Shown: positions 1-8,704 of the stretch, piece by piece
Numbering within the stretch: the stretch's first letter is position 1
Layout of the letters: each line of letters begins with the position of its first letter
NCBI GenBank assembly: GCA_947382645.1
Contig: CANDAE010000008.1
Span: 70,594 to 134,593 of the forward strand
DNA: 64,000 nt
Source: Suilimivivens sp009774465
Lineage (GTDB): Bacteria; Bacillota; Clostridia; Lachnospirales; Lachnospiraceae
Reading direction: 5' to 3'
Translations under genes and position numbers: made by a program
The notes under the pieces: generated by a model
Seen by the model: the letters and a program-made list of their open reading frames with translations, nothing else
What the model was told of the DNA's origin: nothing
The model's database searches: none

Positions 1-1455
1 ACTTCCCTGCTTGATGCAATTCGTAAAACAAATGTGACGGATAAAGAAGCTGGTGGTATTACACAGCACATAGGTGCATATACTGTAAATGTTAACGATC
101 AGTCCATAACATTCCTTGATACGCCTGGACACGAAGCATTTACAGCAATGCGTATGCGTGGGGCAAATTCAACGGACATTGCAATTTTAGTAGTTGCGGC
201 GGATGATGGCGTTATGCCTCAGACGGTGGAGGCCATCAACCATGCAAAAGCTGCCGGAATTGAAATTATTGTGGCAGTAAATAAGATTGATAAGCCGGGA
301 GCCAATATTGACAGAGTAAAACAGGAAATGACAGAGTATGAACTGATTCCTGTTGACTGGGGCGGAACAACAGAGTTTGTGCCTGTTTCAGCAAAATCCG
401 GTGAAGGAATTGAAACGCTCCTTGAGACGATTCTGCTTACAGCCGAAATTCTGGAATTAAAGGCAAATCCCAACAGACGTGCAAGAGGGCTTGTAATTGA
501 AGCCGAGCTGGATAAAGGCCGTGGACCGGTTGCTACCGTTCTGGTGCAGAAAGGAACACTTCATGTGGGAGATTTCATTTCTGCCGGTGCAAGTCATGGT
601 AAAGTAAGAGCCATGATTGATGATAAGGGAAGAAGAGTAAAGGAAGCAGATCCTTCTACGCCGGTTGAGATTTTAGGACTTTCCGACGTGCCAAGTGCAG
701 GTGAAGTATTTATCGCCCATGAAAATGACAAGACTGCAAAATCTTACGCGGAAACTTATCTTGCTCAAAACAAGGAAAAGATGCTGGAGGAGACCAAGGC
801 AAAGATGTCCCTGGATGATCTTTTCAGCCAGATTCAGGCAGGAAACCTGAAAGAACTTAACATTATTGTTAAGGCGGATGTGCAGGGCAGTGTGGAAGCT
901 GTAAAGCAGAGTCTTATGAAGCTTTCCAATGAGGAAGTAGTTGTAAAATGCATTCATGGCGGCGTAGGCGCCATCAACGAATCCGATGTTTCCTTAGCTT
1001 CCGCATCATCGGCAATTATTATTGGGTTTAACGTGCGCCCCGATGCAATGGCAAAGACTATCGCAGAACGGGAAGGCGTTGATATCAGACTTTACAGAGT
1101 TATTTATCAGGCAATTGAAGATATTGAAGCAGCAATGAAGGGAATGCTGGATCCTGTATTTGAGGAAAAAGTAATTGGTCATGCAGAGGTAAGACAGATA
1201 TTTAAAGCATCTGCAGTGGGTAATATTGCAGGTTCCTACGTGCTGGACGGTGTATTCCAGAGAGACTGCAAGGTACGAATCAGCAGAGAAGGAGATCAGA
1301 TTTACGAAGGGCAGCTTGCTTCCTTAAAGAGATTTAAGGATGATGTTAAAGAAGTTAAGGCCGGATTTGAATGTGGTTTTGTTTTTGATGGATTTGACCA
1401 GATGCAGGAACTTGATATTGTGGAAGCTTATATTATGGTGGAGGTTCCCAGGTGA
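1..1455 (+). CDS. infB: Translation initiation factor IF-2, 5' truncated
   Basis: The reading frame is open from base 1, so the gene is cut by the window edge. The first codons give the end of the P-loop (TSLLDAIR), followed by the G3 motif DTPGHEAF and the G4 motif NKID, then the IF-2-specific beta-barrel and C-terminal domains that bind initiator fMet-tRNA. The N-terminal variable region and the start of the G domain are missing. IF-2 is a cytoplasmic GTPase that places fMet-tRNA on the 30S subunit and promotes 50S joining. The stop overlaps the GTG start of rbfA by 4 bases, as expected for the nusA-infB-rbfA operon. The identification is certain. Confidence 0.98.
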   Translation, partial: TSLLDAIRKTNVTDKEAGGITQHIGAYTVNVNDQSITFLDTPGHEAFTAMRMRGANSTDIAILVVAADDGVMPQTVEAINHAKAAGIEIIVAVNKIDKPGANIDRVKQEMTEYELIPVDWGGTTEFVPVSAKSGEGIETLLETILLTAEILELKANPNRRARGLVIEAELDKGRGPVATVLVQKGTLHVGDFISAGASHGKVRAMIDDKGRRVKEADPSTPVEILGLSDVPSAGEVFIAHENDKTAKSYAETYLAQNKEKMLEETKAKMSLDDLFSQIQAGNLKELNIIVKADVQGSVEAVKQSLMKLSNEEVVVKCIHGGVGAINESDVSLASASSAIIIGFNVRPDAMAKTIAEREGVDIRLYRVIYQAIEDIEAAMKGMLDPVFEEKVIGHAEVRQIFKASAVGNIAGSYVLDGVFQRDCKVRISREGDQIYEGQLASLKRFKDDVKEVKAGFECGFVFDGFDQMQELDIVEAYIMVEVPR

Positions 1456-1817
1456 GAAAGAACAGTATGAAAAATACCCGTATTAACGGGGAGGTACAAA
1501 AAACTTTGGCGGAAATAATCAGAGGAGATTTAAAGGATCCCAGAATCAGTCCTTTAACTTCTGTGGTTTCCGTGGAAGTTGCGCCTGATTTAAAGACCTG
1601 CAAAGCATGGATCAGCGTATATGGAGATGAAAAACTGCAAAAGGCCACGTTAGAAGGGCTAAAAAGTGCAGAGGGCTTTATCCGCAAAGAGCTGGCAAGA
1701 AGAGTCAATTTAAGAAATACGCCGGAAATACGGTTTATTGTGGATCAGTCAATTGCATATGGTGTGAAAATGTCTAAACTGATTGACGAAGTTAACCGGA
1801 AAGATGATGATGAGTAA
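1452..1817 (+). CDS. rbfA: Ribosome-binding factor A
   Basis: A 121-residue protein with the family opening RKNS.KNTRINGEV and the small KH-like fold sequence that binds the 5' helix region of 16S rRNA during late 30S maturation. The start is GTG overlapping the infB stop (GTGA), which keeps the conserved first residues; the internal ATG six codons later would remove them. The length is normal for the family. It is probably translationally coupled to infB and co-transcribed with nrnA, truB and ribF downstream. Confidence 0.97.
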   Translation: MRKNSMKNTRINGEVQKTLAEIIRGDLKDPRISPLTSVVSVEVAPDLKTCKAWISVYGDEKLQKATLEGLKSAEGFIRKELARRVNLRNTPEIRFIVDQSIAYGVKMSKLIDEVNRKDDDE

Positions 1818-1831
1818 AAAAACGGAGATCA

Positions 1832-2785
1832 ATGGTTATGAATATTTGTGAGGAAGTAAAAAATGCTGCGGCCATTGGCATCAGTGGTCATTTGCGCCCC
1901 GATGGGGACTGTGTCGGGGCGGTTATGGGGCTATACCTTTACCTGAAAAAAGCGTGCCCTATGGCAGATGTGCAGGTTATGCTTGAAAAGCCGGCGGATA
2001 TCTTTCACTGCATAAAGGATGTGGAAGAAATACATACGGATTTTTGTACAAATATAGAGGTGTTTGATGTATTCATAGTGCTGGATTCCGATAAGACAAG
2101 AATCGGTGATGCCGAAAAGTATTTTGACAGGGCCAAAAAGACAATCAACATTGATCACCATATCAGTAATGCCGGAAGCGGAATGGTGAACTATATAGAA
2201 CCCTCCGCCAGCTCCGCCAGTGAACTTGTCTATAAGGTAATGGAAGATAAGTCTTTGATTGATGAAGAAATAGCCAGGGCATTATATATCGGAATGATTC
2301 ATGATACAGGGGTGTTTCAGTACTCCAATACCTCACCGGAAACATTAAGGATTGCGGCGCAGCTGATTGGTTATGGGTTTGATTTTTCCAGATTGATTGA
2401 TGAAACTTTTTATGAAAAGACCTATGTTCAAAATCAGATTTTGGGCAGAGCGCTTTTGGAAAGTATCCTTTTTATGGATGGCAGATGCGTGGTCAGTATG
2501 ATAGATAAAAAGACCATGAACTTTTACCAGGCAGAGCCCGGTGATCTGGAGGGAATTGTAAGTCAGTTAAGAAATACCAAAGGTGTGGAATGTGCAATTT
2601 TCATGTATCAGATAGAATCTATGAAGTATAAGGTAAGCCTCAGGTCAAATGGAAAAGTGGATGTTGCCAAAGTGGCGGCTTTCTTTGGCGGCGGCGGACA
2701 TGTGAGGGCTGCAGGAGCTACCATGCAGGGAACCTTCCATGACATAGCGAATAATCTGGCGGCACAGATTGAACTGCAGCTCTGA
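1832..2785 (+). CDS. nrnA: DHH-family oligoribonuclease / pAp phosphatase
   Basis: A 317-residue DHH phosphoesterase. The metal-binding motifs are visible: H20 with LRPDGD at 21-26, VLDSD near 83-87, and the signature DHH at 108-110. The C-terminal DHHA1 domain carries the glycine-rich FGGGGH motif near residue 287. NrnA degrades very short RNAs to mononucleotides and dephosphorylates pAp, and sits between rbfA and truB in many Firmicutes. The start used here is 6 codons ahead of the conserved segment; an ATG two codons later is an equal alternative because GGAG at about 1823 suits either. Specificity for nanoRNA, pAp or c-di-nucleotide products is inferred from the family. Confidence 0.92.
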   Translation: MVMNICEEVKNAAAIGISGHLRPDGDCVGAVMGLYLYLKKACPMADVQVMLEKPADIFHCIKDVEEIHTDFCTNIEVFDVFIVLDSDKTRIGDAEKYFDRAKKTINIDHHISNAGSGMVNYIEPSASSASELVYKVMEDKSLIDEEIARALYIGMIHDTGVFQYSNTSPETLRIAAQLIGYGFDFSRLIDETFYEKTYVQNQILGRALLESILFMDGRCVVSMIDKKTMNFYQAEPGDLEGIVSQLRNTKGVECAIFMYQIESMKYKVSLRSNGKVDVAKVAAFFGGGGHVRAAGATMQGTFHDIANNLAAQIELQL

Positions 2786-2870
2786 CAGGCGGTAAGCGGC
2801 AGGGTATTGTATACTGTATGCAGTCACATTGAAGGCAGTGATGTCCATCTGGGAAAGGTTTAGAATAAAT

Positions 2871-3800
2871 ATGTATCATGGAATGATAAACGTATATAAA
2901 GAAGCCGGCTATACATCTCATGATGTGGTAGCCCGGCTTCGCGGTATTTGTAAACAGAAAAAAATCGGACACACGGGAACCCTTGATCCGGATGCGGTGG
3001 GGGTTCTTCCTGTATGCCTTGGAAACGGAACAAAGTTATGCGATCTTCTGGCAGATAAAACCAAAGAATATATTGCAGTTTTGCGGCTGGGGGTTGTTAC
3101 GGACACACAGGATCTTTCTGGAGCAGTTCTGAGAAGAGATCATGCAGAGGTTGAACCGGAGCTGGTAAAACAGGTAATTGCTTCCTTTCAGGGAGAATTG
3201 CAGCAGATTCCTCCCATGTATTCTGCCCTTAAAGTTAACGGAAAAAAGCTTTATGAACTGGCAAGAGAAGGAAAAGAAATTGAGAGAAAATCAAGGCCCA
3301 TAACTGTTTATGAAATAGAAGTGCTAAAGGAAGCCCACCCGGAATATACCATCAGAGTGAAATGTTCCAGGGGAACTTACATCAGAACCCTGTGCCATGA
3401 CATAGGACAGAAACTGGGATGCGGCGGTGCTATGGCAAGCTTGTCAAGAATAAGAGTTGGAGAGTTTCAAATTGAGCAGGCATATACCCTTGACCAGCTT
3501 CAATGCCTTGCGGAAAAAGGCCAGCTTTCCAGGGTGGTAATTCCGGTAGAAAAAATGTTTGAAAAACTTCCTTTTGTTTCTGTAAAAGAAGAAGGATATA
3601 AAGGACTTAAAAATGGGAATCAGCTAAAACTGGAGGAACTTCAATTAGAAAAAAGTTCTCTTAAGCAGGACCTGGATCAAATAAAAGATGGACAGGAAGT
3701 GCGGGTGTATGACCATAAAGGAATTTTTTACGGAGTCTACAGTTACAGAAGGCAGTGCAGGCTGTTTTGTCCGGTGAAGCTTTTTTTACCGGAAGTGTAA
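2871..3800 (+). CDS. truB: tRNA pseudouridine(55) synthase TruB
   Basis: 309 residues. The catalytic motif GHTGTLDPDA is present, with the nucleophilic aspartate at about residue 39, followed by the RGTYIR motif and a C-terminal PUA-like tail. TruB isomerises U55 in the T-loop of tRNAs. The frame is open upstream to a TTG at 2829, but the ATG at 2871 fits the family N-terminus (NVYKEAG...SHDVV) and is preceded by GGGAAAGG. The gene lies in the standard nrnA-truB-ribF order. Confidence 0.96.
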   Translation: MYHGMINVYKEAGYTSHDVVARLRGICKQKKIGHTGTLDPDAVGVLPVCLGNGTKLCDLLADKTKEYIAVLRLGVVTDTQDLSGAVLRRDHAEVEPELVKQVIASFQGELQQIPPMYSALKVNGKKLYELAREGKEIERKSRPITVYEIEVLKEAHPEYTIRVKCSRGTYIRTLCHDIGQKLGCGGAMASLSRIRVGEFQIEQAYTLDQLQCLAEKGQLSRVVIPVEKMFEKLPFVSVKEEGYKGLKNGNQLKLEELQLEKSSLKQDLDQIKDGQEVRVYDHKGIFYGVYSYRRQCRLFCPVKLFLPEV

Positions 3801-3826
3801 TACAAGACAGCGGGTAAGGATGAATT

Positions 3827-4759
3827 ATGAAAATTATTTGCGACACGACAAAATTCCAGATAGAAGAAAAGTCTGCTGTTGCCATTGGAAAGTTTGATGG
3901 TGTACACAGAGGGCATATGGAGCTTTTGTCCCACATTATTCAAAAGAAAAAAGAGAAAATGGCGGCAGTGGTTTTTACATTCCATCCTTCTGCGGCGGCT
4001 TTTTTTGGGCGAAAGGGTGAGGCAGAGCTTACTACCCGATACGAAAAAAGGCAGTTGTTTGAGGCTATGGGAGTGGATGTTCTGGTTGAATTCCCATTAA
4101 ATAAAGAGACAGCCGCCACACCGCCAGGGGAATTTGTAGAAAAGATTCTCATCCGCCAGATGAATGCAGGATATATTGCTGCCGGAGCAGATGTGTCCTT
4201 TGGGTATAAAGGGCTTGGAAATAAGGAACTTCTACTCAAGATGGGGGAAGAATTTGACTATCAGGTAGAAATTATAAATAAAGTATATGAAAAAGAGCGG
4301 GAGATCAGCTCCACTTATGTAAGAGAAGAAGTTGAAAAAGGCGATATGGAGAAAACTGCCCGTCTGCTTGGAAGATTTTACAGCTTTGAAGGGCAGGTGG
4401 AGCGTGGAAACCGGCTTGGAAGAAGACTGGGGATGCCCACTTTGAATTTGTATCCTGAAAGGGAAAAGCTGCTTCCGCCTAAAGGGGTGTATTATTCAAG
4501 AGTACTTTTTGAAGGAGGCACATACCCGGGGATAACCAATATCGGACTGAAACCTACGGTAAATTCTTCCAGCCAGGTCAGTGTGGAAACTTATTTGTAC
4601 GACTTTGACAAGGACATGTATGGCAGAAAAATTGTGACGGAATTGTTACAATTTAAGCGGCCGGAACAGAAATTTGAAAATGTGGAAAGCTTAAAGGCGC
4701 AGATGGAAAAAGATATTGCACAGGGCAGAATGTTTCATCTTAAAAAGACCTGTTCCTAA
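3827..4759 (+). CDS. ribF: Bifunctional riboflavin kinase / FAD synthetase
   Basis: 310 residues with two domains. The N-terminal adenylyltransferase shows AIGKFDGVHRGH near residue 20, which binds ATP. The C-terminal riboflavin kinase shows GRRLGMPTLNL near residue 200. Together they convert riboflavin to FMN and then FAD in the cytoplasm. The gene follows truB with a 26-base gap, the usual Firmicutes pairing. It appears to end the infB transcription unit, since a strong new promoter follows. Confidence 0.96.
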   Translation: MKIICDTTKFQIEEKSAVAIGKFDGVHRGHMELLSHIIQKKKEKMAAVVFTFHPSAAAFFGRKGEAELTTRYEKRQLFEAMGVDVLVEFPLNKETAATPPGEFVEKILIRQMNAGYIAAGADVSFGYKGLGNKELLLKMGEEFDYQVEIINKVYEKEREISSTYVREEVEKGDMEKTARLLGRFYSFEGQVERGNRLGRRLGMPTLNLYPEREKLLPPKGVYYSRVLFEGGTYPGITNIGLKPTVNSSSQVSVETYLYDFDKDMYGRKIVTELLQFKRPEQKFENVESLKAQMEKDIAQGRMFHLKKTCS

Positions 4760-4778
4760 AAAAGACCATAAACATTCA

Positions 4779-4807
4779 TTGACAGACCAAAGGGAACTTG
4801 TTATAAT
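4779..4807 (+). promoter_or_regulatory. Sigma-A promoter for the NlpC/P60 gene
   Basis: A perfect-consensus housekeeping promoter: TTGACA at 4779-4784, a 17-base spacer, and TATAAT at 4802-4807. It lies in the 96-base gap between ribF and the hydrolase gene, whose RBS TTGGAGG follows about 35 bases downstream. Confidence 0.88.
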
Positions 4808-4855
4808 GACCATATTGAATTTGTAACAATTTTGTAACAACTTTGGAGGTCAGAT

Positions 4856-5917
4856 GTGAAAAAAAAGATGATACAGGGAATATGTGTGCTTACTGCAGCG
4901 TTATTCCTTGGACAACCAATAAATTTAAAAGCAGCAGAAGTAAATGATACGGACAGGCAGTGGGAAGATACGGAAAACACAGAGCTTCTTACCGCCGGAA
5001 TTGGAGATATTTTTTATTCCAAACTGACAGAAACAGAATATAAGGAAATTGCCAGAAGAGCGGAAGGTGCACTTTGGGGCTATACTCATCTTGGCATTTG
5101 TAATGTAGAGGAAAATAATTTGAATATCAGACAGGCACCTGATGAGTCAGGAAAGCTGGTAGGCAAGCTTCCTAAAAATGCCGCCTGCGAGATTGTAAGC
5201 AGTGAAAATGGATGGGCCTATATTACTTCCGGCAAAGTGGAAGGCTACGTGAAAGAGGAATATCTGCTTACCGGTTTTGAGGCAAAAAGACGCGGTGAAG
5301 AACTTGCGTCAGCAATTGCAGTGGCAACTGCAGATGGTTTAAATATCAGAGAATTTCCAAATACGGATGCAGAAGTGGTTACACAGGTGGCATCCGGAGA
5401 AATGCTTGATATAGTAGAAATTCAGGATGACGGGTGGATTAAAGTGTATCTGGATGACGAAGAAGTTTTTGTATCCAGCGATTATGTGGAAGTGAAATCA
5501 GATTTGGAAACAGCCATTACCATGACGGAGCTTTTGTATGGACAGGGTGTTTCGGATGTGCGTGTTGATTTAAGCCAGTATGCAAAACAGTTTTTAGGAA
5601 ATCCTTACGTGTGGGGCGGTACCAGTCTTACAAAGGGTGCGGATTGTTCCGGTTTTGTTTTAAGTGTATTTGCAAAATACGGTGTTTCCCTGCCTCATTC
5701 TTCAAGAGCCCAGGCCAATATGGGGACAAGCATCAGTGCATCTGAACTGCAGCCCGGAGACTTGATTTTTTATGCAAAGGGCGGAACGATCAATCATGTT
5801 GCCATTTACATTGGAAATGGACAGGTGATTCACGCCAGCAGCCCGAAAACAGGAATTAAAATTTCCAACTATAATTACAGAACCCCTTATAAGATGGTGA
5901 AGATTCTTCAGGATTAA
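4856..5917 (+). CDS. Secreted SH3-domain NlpC/P60 peptidoglycan hydrolase
   Basis: 353 residues with a basic, hydrophobic N-terminal signal peptide (about residues 1-27). Two bacterial SH3 repeats follow (about 75-130 and 150-205; both contain LNIR and end in a tryptophan-rich strand), then an NlpC/P60 catalytic domain. The catalytic set is clear: C264 in GADCSGF, H314 in NHVAIYIG and H326 in IHAS. Such enzymes cut D-Glu-mDAP-type bonds in stem peptides outside the membrane. The start is GTG with TTGGAGG upstream. A perfect sigma-A promoter suggests independent, strong expression. Its substrate is inferred from the family. Confidence 0.93.
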   Translation: MKKKMIQGICVLTAALFLGQPINLKAAEVNDTDRQWEDTENTELLTAGIGDIFYSKLTETEYKEIARRAEGALWGYTHLGICNVEENNLNIRQAPDESGKLVGKLPKNAACEIVSSENGWAYITSGKVEGYVKEEYLLTGFEAKRRGEELASAIAVATADGLNIREFPNTDAEVVTQVASGEMLDIVEIQDDGWIKVYLDDEEVFVSSDYVEVKSDLETAITMTELLYGQGVSDVRVDLSQYAKQFLGNPYVWGGTSLTKGADCSGFVLSVFAKYGVSLPHSSRAQANMGTSISASELQPGDLIFYAKGGTINHVAIYIGNGQVIHASSPKTGIKISNYNYRTPYKMVKILQD

Positions 5918-5925
5918 AAAAATCC

Positions 5926-5954
5926 TTTACACATAAGAAGAGTTATGCTATCAT
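5926..5954 (+). promoter_or_regulatory. Sigma-A promoter for rpsO
   Basis: TTTACA at 5926-5931, a 17-base spacer, and TATCAT at 5949-5954, placed just after the hydrolase stop codon and about 90 bases upstream of rpsO. Each hexamer has one mismatch to consensus. Confidence 0.7.
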
Positions 5955-6044
5955 AAATAAGCATGAAATCAGCCGATGCTCAGATGCTTGGACACTCCGA
6001 CCACTTCCTGGCATCAGGCGGTTTGAAAATAAGGAGGAAACACA
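5955..6044 (+). promoter_or_regulatory. Candidate rpsO leader, S15 autoregulatory structure
   Basis: The 90-base leader can fold into a compact structure. GATGC at 5975-5979 pairs with GCATC at 6011-6015, and after a bulged T, CAG at 5981-5983 pairs with CTG at 6008-6010. Inside is a small GGA/TCC stem-loop (5990-5998). S15 is known to repress its own mRNA through leader structures that mimic its 16S site in several bacterial groups. That this leader does so is inference. The RBS AAGGAGG lies at the 3' end, just before the ATG. Confidence 0.5.
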
Positions 6045-6311
6045 ATGATTTCTAAAGAAAAGAAAACAGCTATTATGAAAGAGTATGCAAGATGTGAAGG
6101 TGATACAGGTTCACCGGAAGTACAGATTGCAGTATTATCAGCAAGAATCCAGGAGCTTACAGAGCACTTGAAAGAGCATCCGAAGGATAATCATTCCAGA
6201 AGAGGTATGTTCAAGATGGTAGGTCAAAGACGTGGTCTTCTTAATTATCTGAAAGAGAAAGATATTGAAAGATATCGTGCTTTGATTGAAAAACTGGGAC
6301 TTAGAAAGTAA
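6045..6311 (+). CDS. rpsO: 30S ribosomal protein S15
   Basis: 88 residues, the standard S15 length, with the family segments TGSPEVQIA, HLKEHPKDNHSRRG and the basic GQRRGLLNYL helix that contact helices 20-22 of 16S rRNA in the central domain. Start ATG with AAGGAGGAAA upstream. It is followed by a hairpin and then pnp, the conserved rpsO-pnp arrangement. Confidence 0.98.
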   Translation: MISKEKKTAIMKEYARCEGDTGSPEVQIAVLSARIQELTEHLKEHPKDNHSRRGMFKMVGQRRGLLNYLKEKDIERYRALIEKLGLRK

Positions 6312-6325
6312 AGATGGCAGTTTTA

Positions 6326-6360
6326 GGGCGGAGCATACCGAAATTCGGACTCCGCCCTTT
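6326..6360 (+). terminator. rpsO-pnp intergenic hairpin (weak terminator or processing site)
   Basis: GGGCGGAG at 6326-6333 pairs with CTCCGCCC at 6350-6357, enclosing a second CCGA/TCGG stem. Only three Ts follow, so it may act as a partial terminator or an RNA-processing site between rpsO and pnp rather than a full stop. Confidence 0.6.
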
Positions 6361-6423
6361 GTAATATGCTGCTGCATGAAAGAATGTGCAGACAGCCGGT
6401 AAGATAAGAAAAGGAGAGAGAAT

Positions 6424-8514
6424 ATGTACAAGACGTTTTCAATGGAACTTGCAGGACGTACCCTTAAAGTCGATATAGACAGAGTAGGGAAGCAGGCAAA
6501 CGGATGCGCGTTCATGCATTATGGGGATACTACGGTGTTATCCACAGCAACTGCATCGGACAAGCCCAGGGAGGGGATTGATTTCTTCCCTCTTAGTGTA
6601 GAGTATGAAGAGAAATTATATGCAGTGGGAAAAATTCCCGGAGGGTTTAATAAAAGAGAAGGAAAGGCTTCCGAAAATGCAATCCTTACAAGCCGCGTAA
6701 TTGACAGGCCCATGCGTCCTTTGTTTCCCAAGGACTATCGGAATGATGTTACTTTAAACAATATGGTAATGAGTGTTGATCCTGAATGCCGCCCTGAATT
6801 AGTGGCTATGCTTGGAGCGGCAATTGCAACCTGTATTTCAGATATTCCCTTTGACGGTCCCTGTGCCATGACGCAGGTTGGCATGATAGATGGTGAACTT
6901 GTGATTAATCCTTCTCAGGAACAATGGAAAAACGGAGATCTTAATCTGACAGTTGCTTCCACTTCTGAAAAAGTTATTATGATTGAAGCAGGAGCCAATG
7001 AAATTCCTGAAGAAAAGATGATTGAGGCAATTTACAAAGCACATGAAATTAATCAGACAATTATTGCATTTATCAATCAGATAGCAGCTGAAGCAGGCAA
7101 AAAGAAACATGAATATACCAGTTGTGCAGTGCCGGAAGAGCTGTTTGCAGCCATTAAGGAAATCGTACCTCCCGCAGAGATGGAAGAGGCGGTATTCACG
7201 GATGAAAAGCAGGTTCGTGAAGAAAATATCAGGAATATTACGGAAAAGCTGGAAGAAGCCTTTGCAGAAAATGAAGAGTGGATGGCGGTACTTGGAGAAG
7301 CTATTTATCAGTATGAGAAAAAGACAGTGCGCAAAATGATTTTAAAGGATCACAAGCGTCCTGACGGTCGTGAGATTACACAGATCCGTCCCCTTGCCGC
7401 TGAGGTTGACATTATTCCCAGAGTGCATGGCTCTGCAATGTTTACCCGTGGACAGACACAGATCTGTAATGTATGTACTTTAGCTCCGCTTTCCGAGCAG
7501 CAGAGAATTGACGGACTTGATGAAAATGAAGTCAGCAAACGGTATATGCATCATTACAATTTCCCTTCCTATTCCGTAGGGGAAACTAAGCCTTCAAGAG
7601 GCCCGGGAAGAAGAGAAATTGGACATGGCGCTTTGGCAGAGAGAGCATTGATTCCTGTACTTCCCTCTGAGGAAGACTTCCCTTATGCAATCCGTACCGT
7701 ATCAGAAACCTTTGAATCAAACGGTTCCACTTCAATGGCTTCTACCTGTGCGTCCTGTATGTCTCTGATGGCGGCAGGCGTGCCCATTAAGAAAATGGTT
7801 GCAGGTATTTCCTGTGGTCTGGTAACCGGGGACACAGATGATGATTTTGTTCTTCTGACTGATATTCAGGGACTTGAGGACTTCTTTGGAGATATGGATT
7901 TTAAGGTAACAGGAACTACGGAAGGTATTACTGCAATCCAGATGGATATTAAGATTCATGGACTTACAAGACCTATTGTGGAAGGTGCGATTGCAAGATG
8001 CCGCGAGGCAAGATTGTTTATTATGGACAATTGTATGAAGAAAGCAATTGCTGAACCCAGGCCGGAAGTCGGACCTTATGCGCCTAAGATTATTTCCATT
8101 CAGATTGATCCGGAAAAGATCGGTGATGTGGTTGGCCAGCGGGGTAAAACCATCAACGAGATTATTGCCCGTACAGGGGTTAAGATTGACATTACAGATG
8201 ATGGAAATGTTTCTGTCTGCGGAACAGATGCTGCCATGATGGATAAGGCAGTAGAATATATTAAGACAATTGTTACAGATTATCAGGAGGGACAGATTTT
8301 CCAGGGAATCGTAGTCAGCATCAAGGAATTTGGCGCTTTTGTTGAGTTTGCTCCTGGTAAGGAAGGAATGGTTCATATTTCCAAGATTGCAAAAGAGAGA
8401 ATTAACCGGGTAGAAGATGTTCTTACACTTGGTGATAAAGTAAGAGTTGTATGTCTTGGCAAGGATAAGATGGGAAGAATGAGCTTTTCCATGAAAGACG
8501 TAGCACAGATATAA
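6424..8514 (+). CDS. pnp: Polyribonucleotide nucleotidyltransferase (PNPase)
   Basis: 696 residues with the full architecture: two RNase PH-like domains (about 10-230 and 315-540) around an alpha-helical linker, a KH domain with the GxxG loop GQRGKT near residue 567, and a C-terminal S1 domain (about 622-690). The segment GHGALAERAL and the FESNGSTSMAS active-site region are intact. It is a phosphorolytic 3'-5' exoribonuclease and degradosome partner. GAAAAGGAGAGAG lies directly before the ATG. An overlapping minus-strand frame of 271 codons is a shadow. Confidence 0.98.
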   Translation: MYKTFSMELAGRTLKVDIDRVGKQANGCAFMHYGDTTVLSTATASDKPREGIDFFPLSVEYEEKLYAVGKIPGGFNKREGKASENAILTSRVIDRPMRPLFPKDYRNDVTLNNMVMSVDPECRPELVAMLGAAIATCISDIPFDGPCAMTQVGMIDGELVINPSQEQWKNGDLNLTVASTSEKVIMIEAGANEIPEEKMIEAIYKAHEINQTIIAFINQIAAEAGKKKHEYTSCAVPEELFAAIKEIVPPAEMEEAVFTDEKQVREENIRNITEKLEEAFAENEEWMAVLGEAIYQYEKKTVRKMILKDHKRPDGREITQIRPLAAEVDIIPRVHGSAMFTRGQTQICNVCTLAPLSEQQRIDGLDENEVSKRYMHHYNFPSYSVGETKPSRGPGRREIGHGALAERALIPVLPSEEDFPYAIRTVSETFESNGSTSMASTCASCMSLMAAGVPIKKMVAGISCGLVTGDTDDDFVLLTDIQGLEDFFGDMDFKVTGTTEGITAIQMDIKIHGLTRPIVEGAIARCREARLFIMDNCMKKAIAEPRPEVGPYAPKIISIQIDPEKIGDVVGQRGKTINEIIARTGVKIDITDDGNVSVCGTDAAMMDKAVEYIKTIVTDYQEGQIFQGIVVSIKEFGAFVEFAPGKEGMVHISKIAKERINRVEDVLTLGDKVRVVCLGKDKMGRMSFSMKDVAQI

Positions 8515-8544
8515 AGCGCAAAGAAAATAATAAATAAGAGTAAG

Positions 8545-8579
8545 CATAAGGATGACGTGCTTTACGAGTCATGCTTATG
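8545..8579 (+). repeat. Imperfect hairpin after pnp
   Basis: CATAAG at 8545-8550 pairs with CTTATG at 8574-8579, and TGAC at 8553-8556 with GTCA at 8568-8571. No T-run follows. It may protect the pnp 3' end ahead of the true terminator. Confidence 0.45.
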
Positions 8580-8585
8580 TTAATA

Positions 8586-8627
8586 AAAGCCGGGGCTTTC
8601 CTGAAAAAGGAAGCCCTGGCTTTTGTC
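8586..8627 (+). terminator. Rho-independent terminator of rpsO-pnp
   Basis: A long GC-rich stem: AAAGCC.GGGCTT(T)CC pairs with GGAAGCCC.GGCTTT around a short A-rich loop, ending in CTTTTG. It separates pnp from the spoIIIA operon. Confidence 0.8.
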
Positions 8628-8653
8628 ATAATTTGGACAAAGCATCATATATT
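8627..8653 (+). promoter_or_regulatory. Possible sigma-E promoter for spoIIIA
   Basis: TCATAATT at 8627-8634 and CATATATT at 8646-8653 resemble sigma-E -35 and -10 elements, and the spoIIIA operon is a sigma-E (mother-cell) operon in Bacillus. The spacing of about 12 bases is slightly short, so this is tentative. Confidence 0.4.
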
Positions 8654-8704
8654 GGGTTAAGGGGTTAAGTGGAGCCTTAAGGTTTTGAAAGGTATAAAGG
8701 AAAT

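Noticed and set aside
2829..2870. Fourteen-residue N-terminal extension of TruB from a TTG
   Set aside because: ATG 2871 has a better RBS and matches the family start.
7732..8547. 271-codon minus-strand frame within pnp
   Set aside because: It mirrors a highly conserved gene, lacks an RBS, and has a composition typical of antisense frames.
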